Origin: Phycisphaerae bacterium | GTDB lineage: Bacteria > Planctomycetota > Phycisphaerae > Sedimentisphaerales > SG8-4 | DNA: 5,709 nucleotides | Reading direction: 5' to 3' | NCBI GenBank assembly: GCA_030614945.1 | Contig: JAUXAH010000133.1 | Location: 1-5,709 of the forward strand | Part shown: positions 5,423-5,709 of the stretch, in pieces | Numbering within the stretch: position 1 is the stretch's first letter | Layout of the letters: every line of letters begins with the position of its first letter | Position numbers and translations under genes: made by a program | Notes under the pieces: model-generated | The model's input: only the letters and a program-made list of their open reading frames with translations | Told to the model about the DNA's origin: nothing | Databases searched by the model: none

Positions 5423-5516
5423 ATAGTGTTCGAACCTTGAATCTGCCTCCAACGCATTGCCTCTTAAAACAATAGCCGGGTTTCTTTATTAATTCTGAGT
5501 GGTTCATCAACACTAT
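5423..5516. repeat. interrupted 13-bp inverted repeat upstream of the hicB promoter
   Basis: ATAGTGTT-c-GAACC (5423-5436) pairs with GGTTC-atc-AACACTAT (5501-5516): 8 bp plus 5 bp around a 1x3 internal loop, with 64 nt between the arms. It ends 12 nt before the predicted hicB promoter. Confidence 0.55.
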
Positions 5517-5528
5517 AAGAGTAGTTTC

Positions 5529-5557
5529 TTGACTTCTGCGGTCTGTTGTTTTAAAAT
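5529..5557 (+). promoter_or_regulatory. predicted hicB promoter
   Basis: TTGACT (5529-5534), 17-bp spacer, TAAAAT (5552-5557); 5 of 6 matches at each hexamer, the best promoter in the right part. The start near 5564 gives a leader of about 50 nt that contains seven consecutive Gs. Confidence 0.65.
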
Positions 5558-5614
5558 GTATGGCAGATAGGTGGGGGGGTATTTTGGAAATAGATTGAAG
5601 TCGATGGTGCGATT

Positions 5615-5709
5615 ATGAACAGAGTATATACGGCTGTGACCAAGCAGGACAATGGCTGGTGGATCGGATGGATTGAAGAAGTGCCCGGAGTAAACTGCCA
5701 GGAACGGAC
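5615..5709 (+). CDS. hicB: HicB-family antitoxin, N-terminal fragment (3' end beyond window)
   Basis: Only 31 codons are visible. They start MNRVYTAVTKQDNGWWIGWI and continue EEVPGVNCQER. The pattern (Y-x-A, D-x-x-WW-I-G-W-I, E-E-V-P-G-V) is the first two strands of the HicB/UPF0150 partial RNase H-like fold, which neutralises the HicA mRNA interferase and often represses its own operon. The first in-frame ATG after a TAG at 5591-5593 is at 5615; the ribosome binding site is weak. No hicA precedes it in the 349 nt upstream, so either hicA follows (a hicB-hicA order seen in many environmental bacteria) or the antitoxin is solitary. Any DNA-binding C-terminal domain lies outside the window. Confidence 0.85.
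   Translation, partial: MNRVYTAVTKQDNGWWIGWIEEVPGVNCQER

Larger units (their letters stand above)
5266..5614. other. 349-nt stretch without a recognised gene
   Basis: It holds two inverted repeats (5289-5329 and 5423-5516), a predicted promoter (5529-5557) and a run of seven Gs (5573-5579). The segment around 5319-5332 (ATCCGCGTGAATCTC) resembles, from memory, degenerate CCGCG-AATC intergenic repeats seen in many bacteria. No convincing ORF with a start and ribosome binding site is seen on either strand. Confidence 0.6.

Noticed and set aside
5419..5443. Minus-strand AAGGTTCGAAC as a T-arm of another tRNA
   Set aside because: The loop looks right but the 3' strand cannot pair with CAAGG and no acceptor strand follows; it is explained as an arm of the 5423-5516 inverted repeat.
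1..5709. CRISPR array, insertion sequence or integrase
   Set aside because: No regularly spaced repeats of CRISPR length, and no transposase or recombinase motif in any frame.

Overview
The window looks like bacterial chromosome, probably from an anaerobic, polysaccharide- or sugar-acid-degrading Gram-negative lineage. My best guess is Planctomycetota (Phycisphaerae-like), from the style of the proteins and intergenic DNA; this is an impression, not a proof. It splits into a compact catabolic left part (about 1-4333) and a looser, more A/T-rich accessory right part (about 4445-5709). A broken tRNA gene sits at the boundary.

Left part: four genes on the minus strand run from 3796 down past base 1, in transcription order. 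They are a PPi-dependent 6-phosphofructokinase, an SDR oxidoreductase of the Bacillus subtilis UxuB/YjmF type (probable D-fructuronate/D-mannonate reductase), a HAD-superfamily phosphatase-like hydrolase, and the N-terminal half of a LarA-type nickel-pincer racemase/epimerase that leaves the window. Gaps of 49-74 nt and a shared strand suggest one operon for sugar-acid or uronate use feeding glycolysis. Each gap carries short direct or tandem repeats starting at or just after the upstream stop codon. Divergent to the operon is a small single-domain cupin gene (3992-4333). The intergenic region between them holds a 70-nt candidate three-way-junction RNA (3848-3917), a TATAAT box just outside it on the minus strand, and a degenerate CTCTGCG repeat.

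Boundary: just after the cupin, a good sigma70-like promoter (4349-4377) precedes the first 55 nt of a tRNA-Thr(CGU) gene. The tRNA stops inside the T-loop and runs straight into unrelated sequence. The T-loop is a known integration site of tyrosine recombinases, so this may be an island edge.

Right part: a 47-codon ORF with a strong ribosome binding site and a signal-like N-terminus; a promoter and an unrecognised 190-aa protein with one N-terminal membrane segment; a 349-nt non-coding stretch with two long inverted repeats; and a promoter followed by the first 31 codons of a HicB-family antitoxin cut by the window end. Orphan short genes, a toxin-antitoxin component and a disrupted tRNA fit accessory or mobile DNA, but no integrase or transposase is visible.
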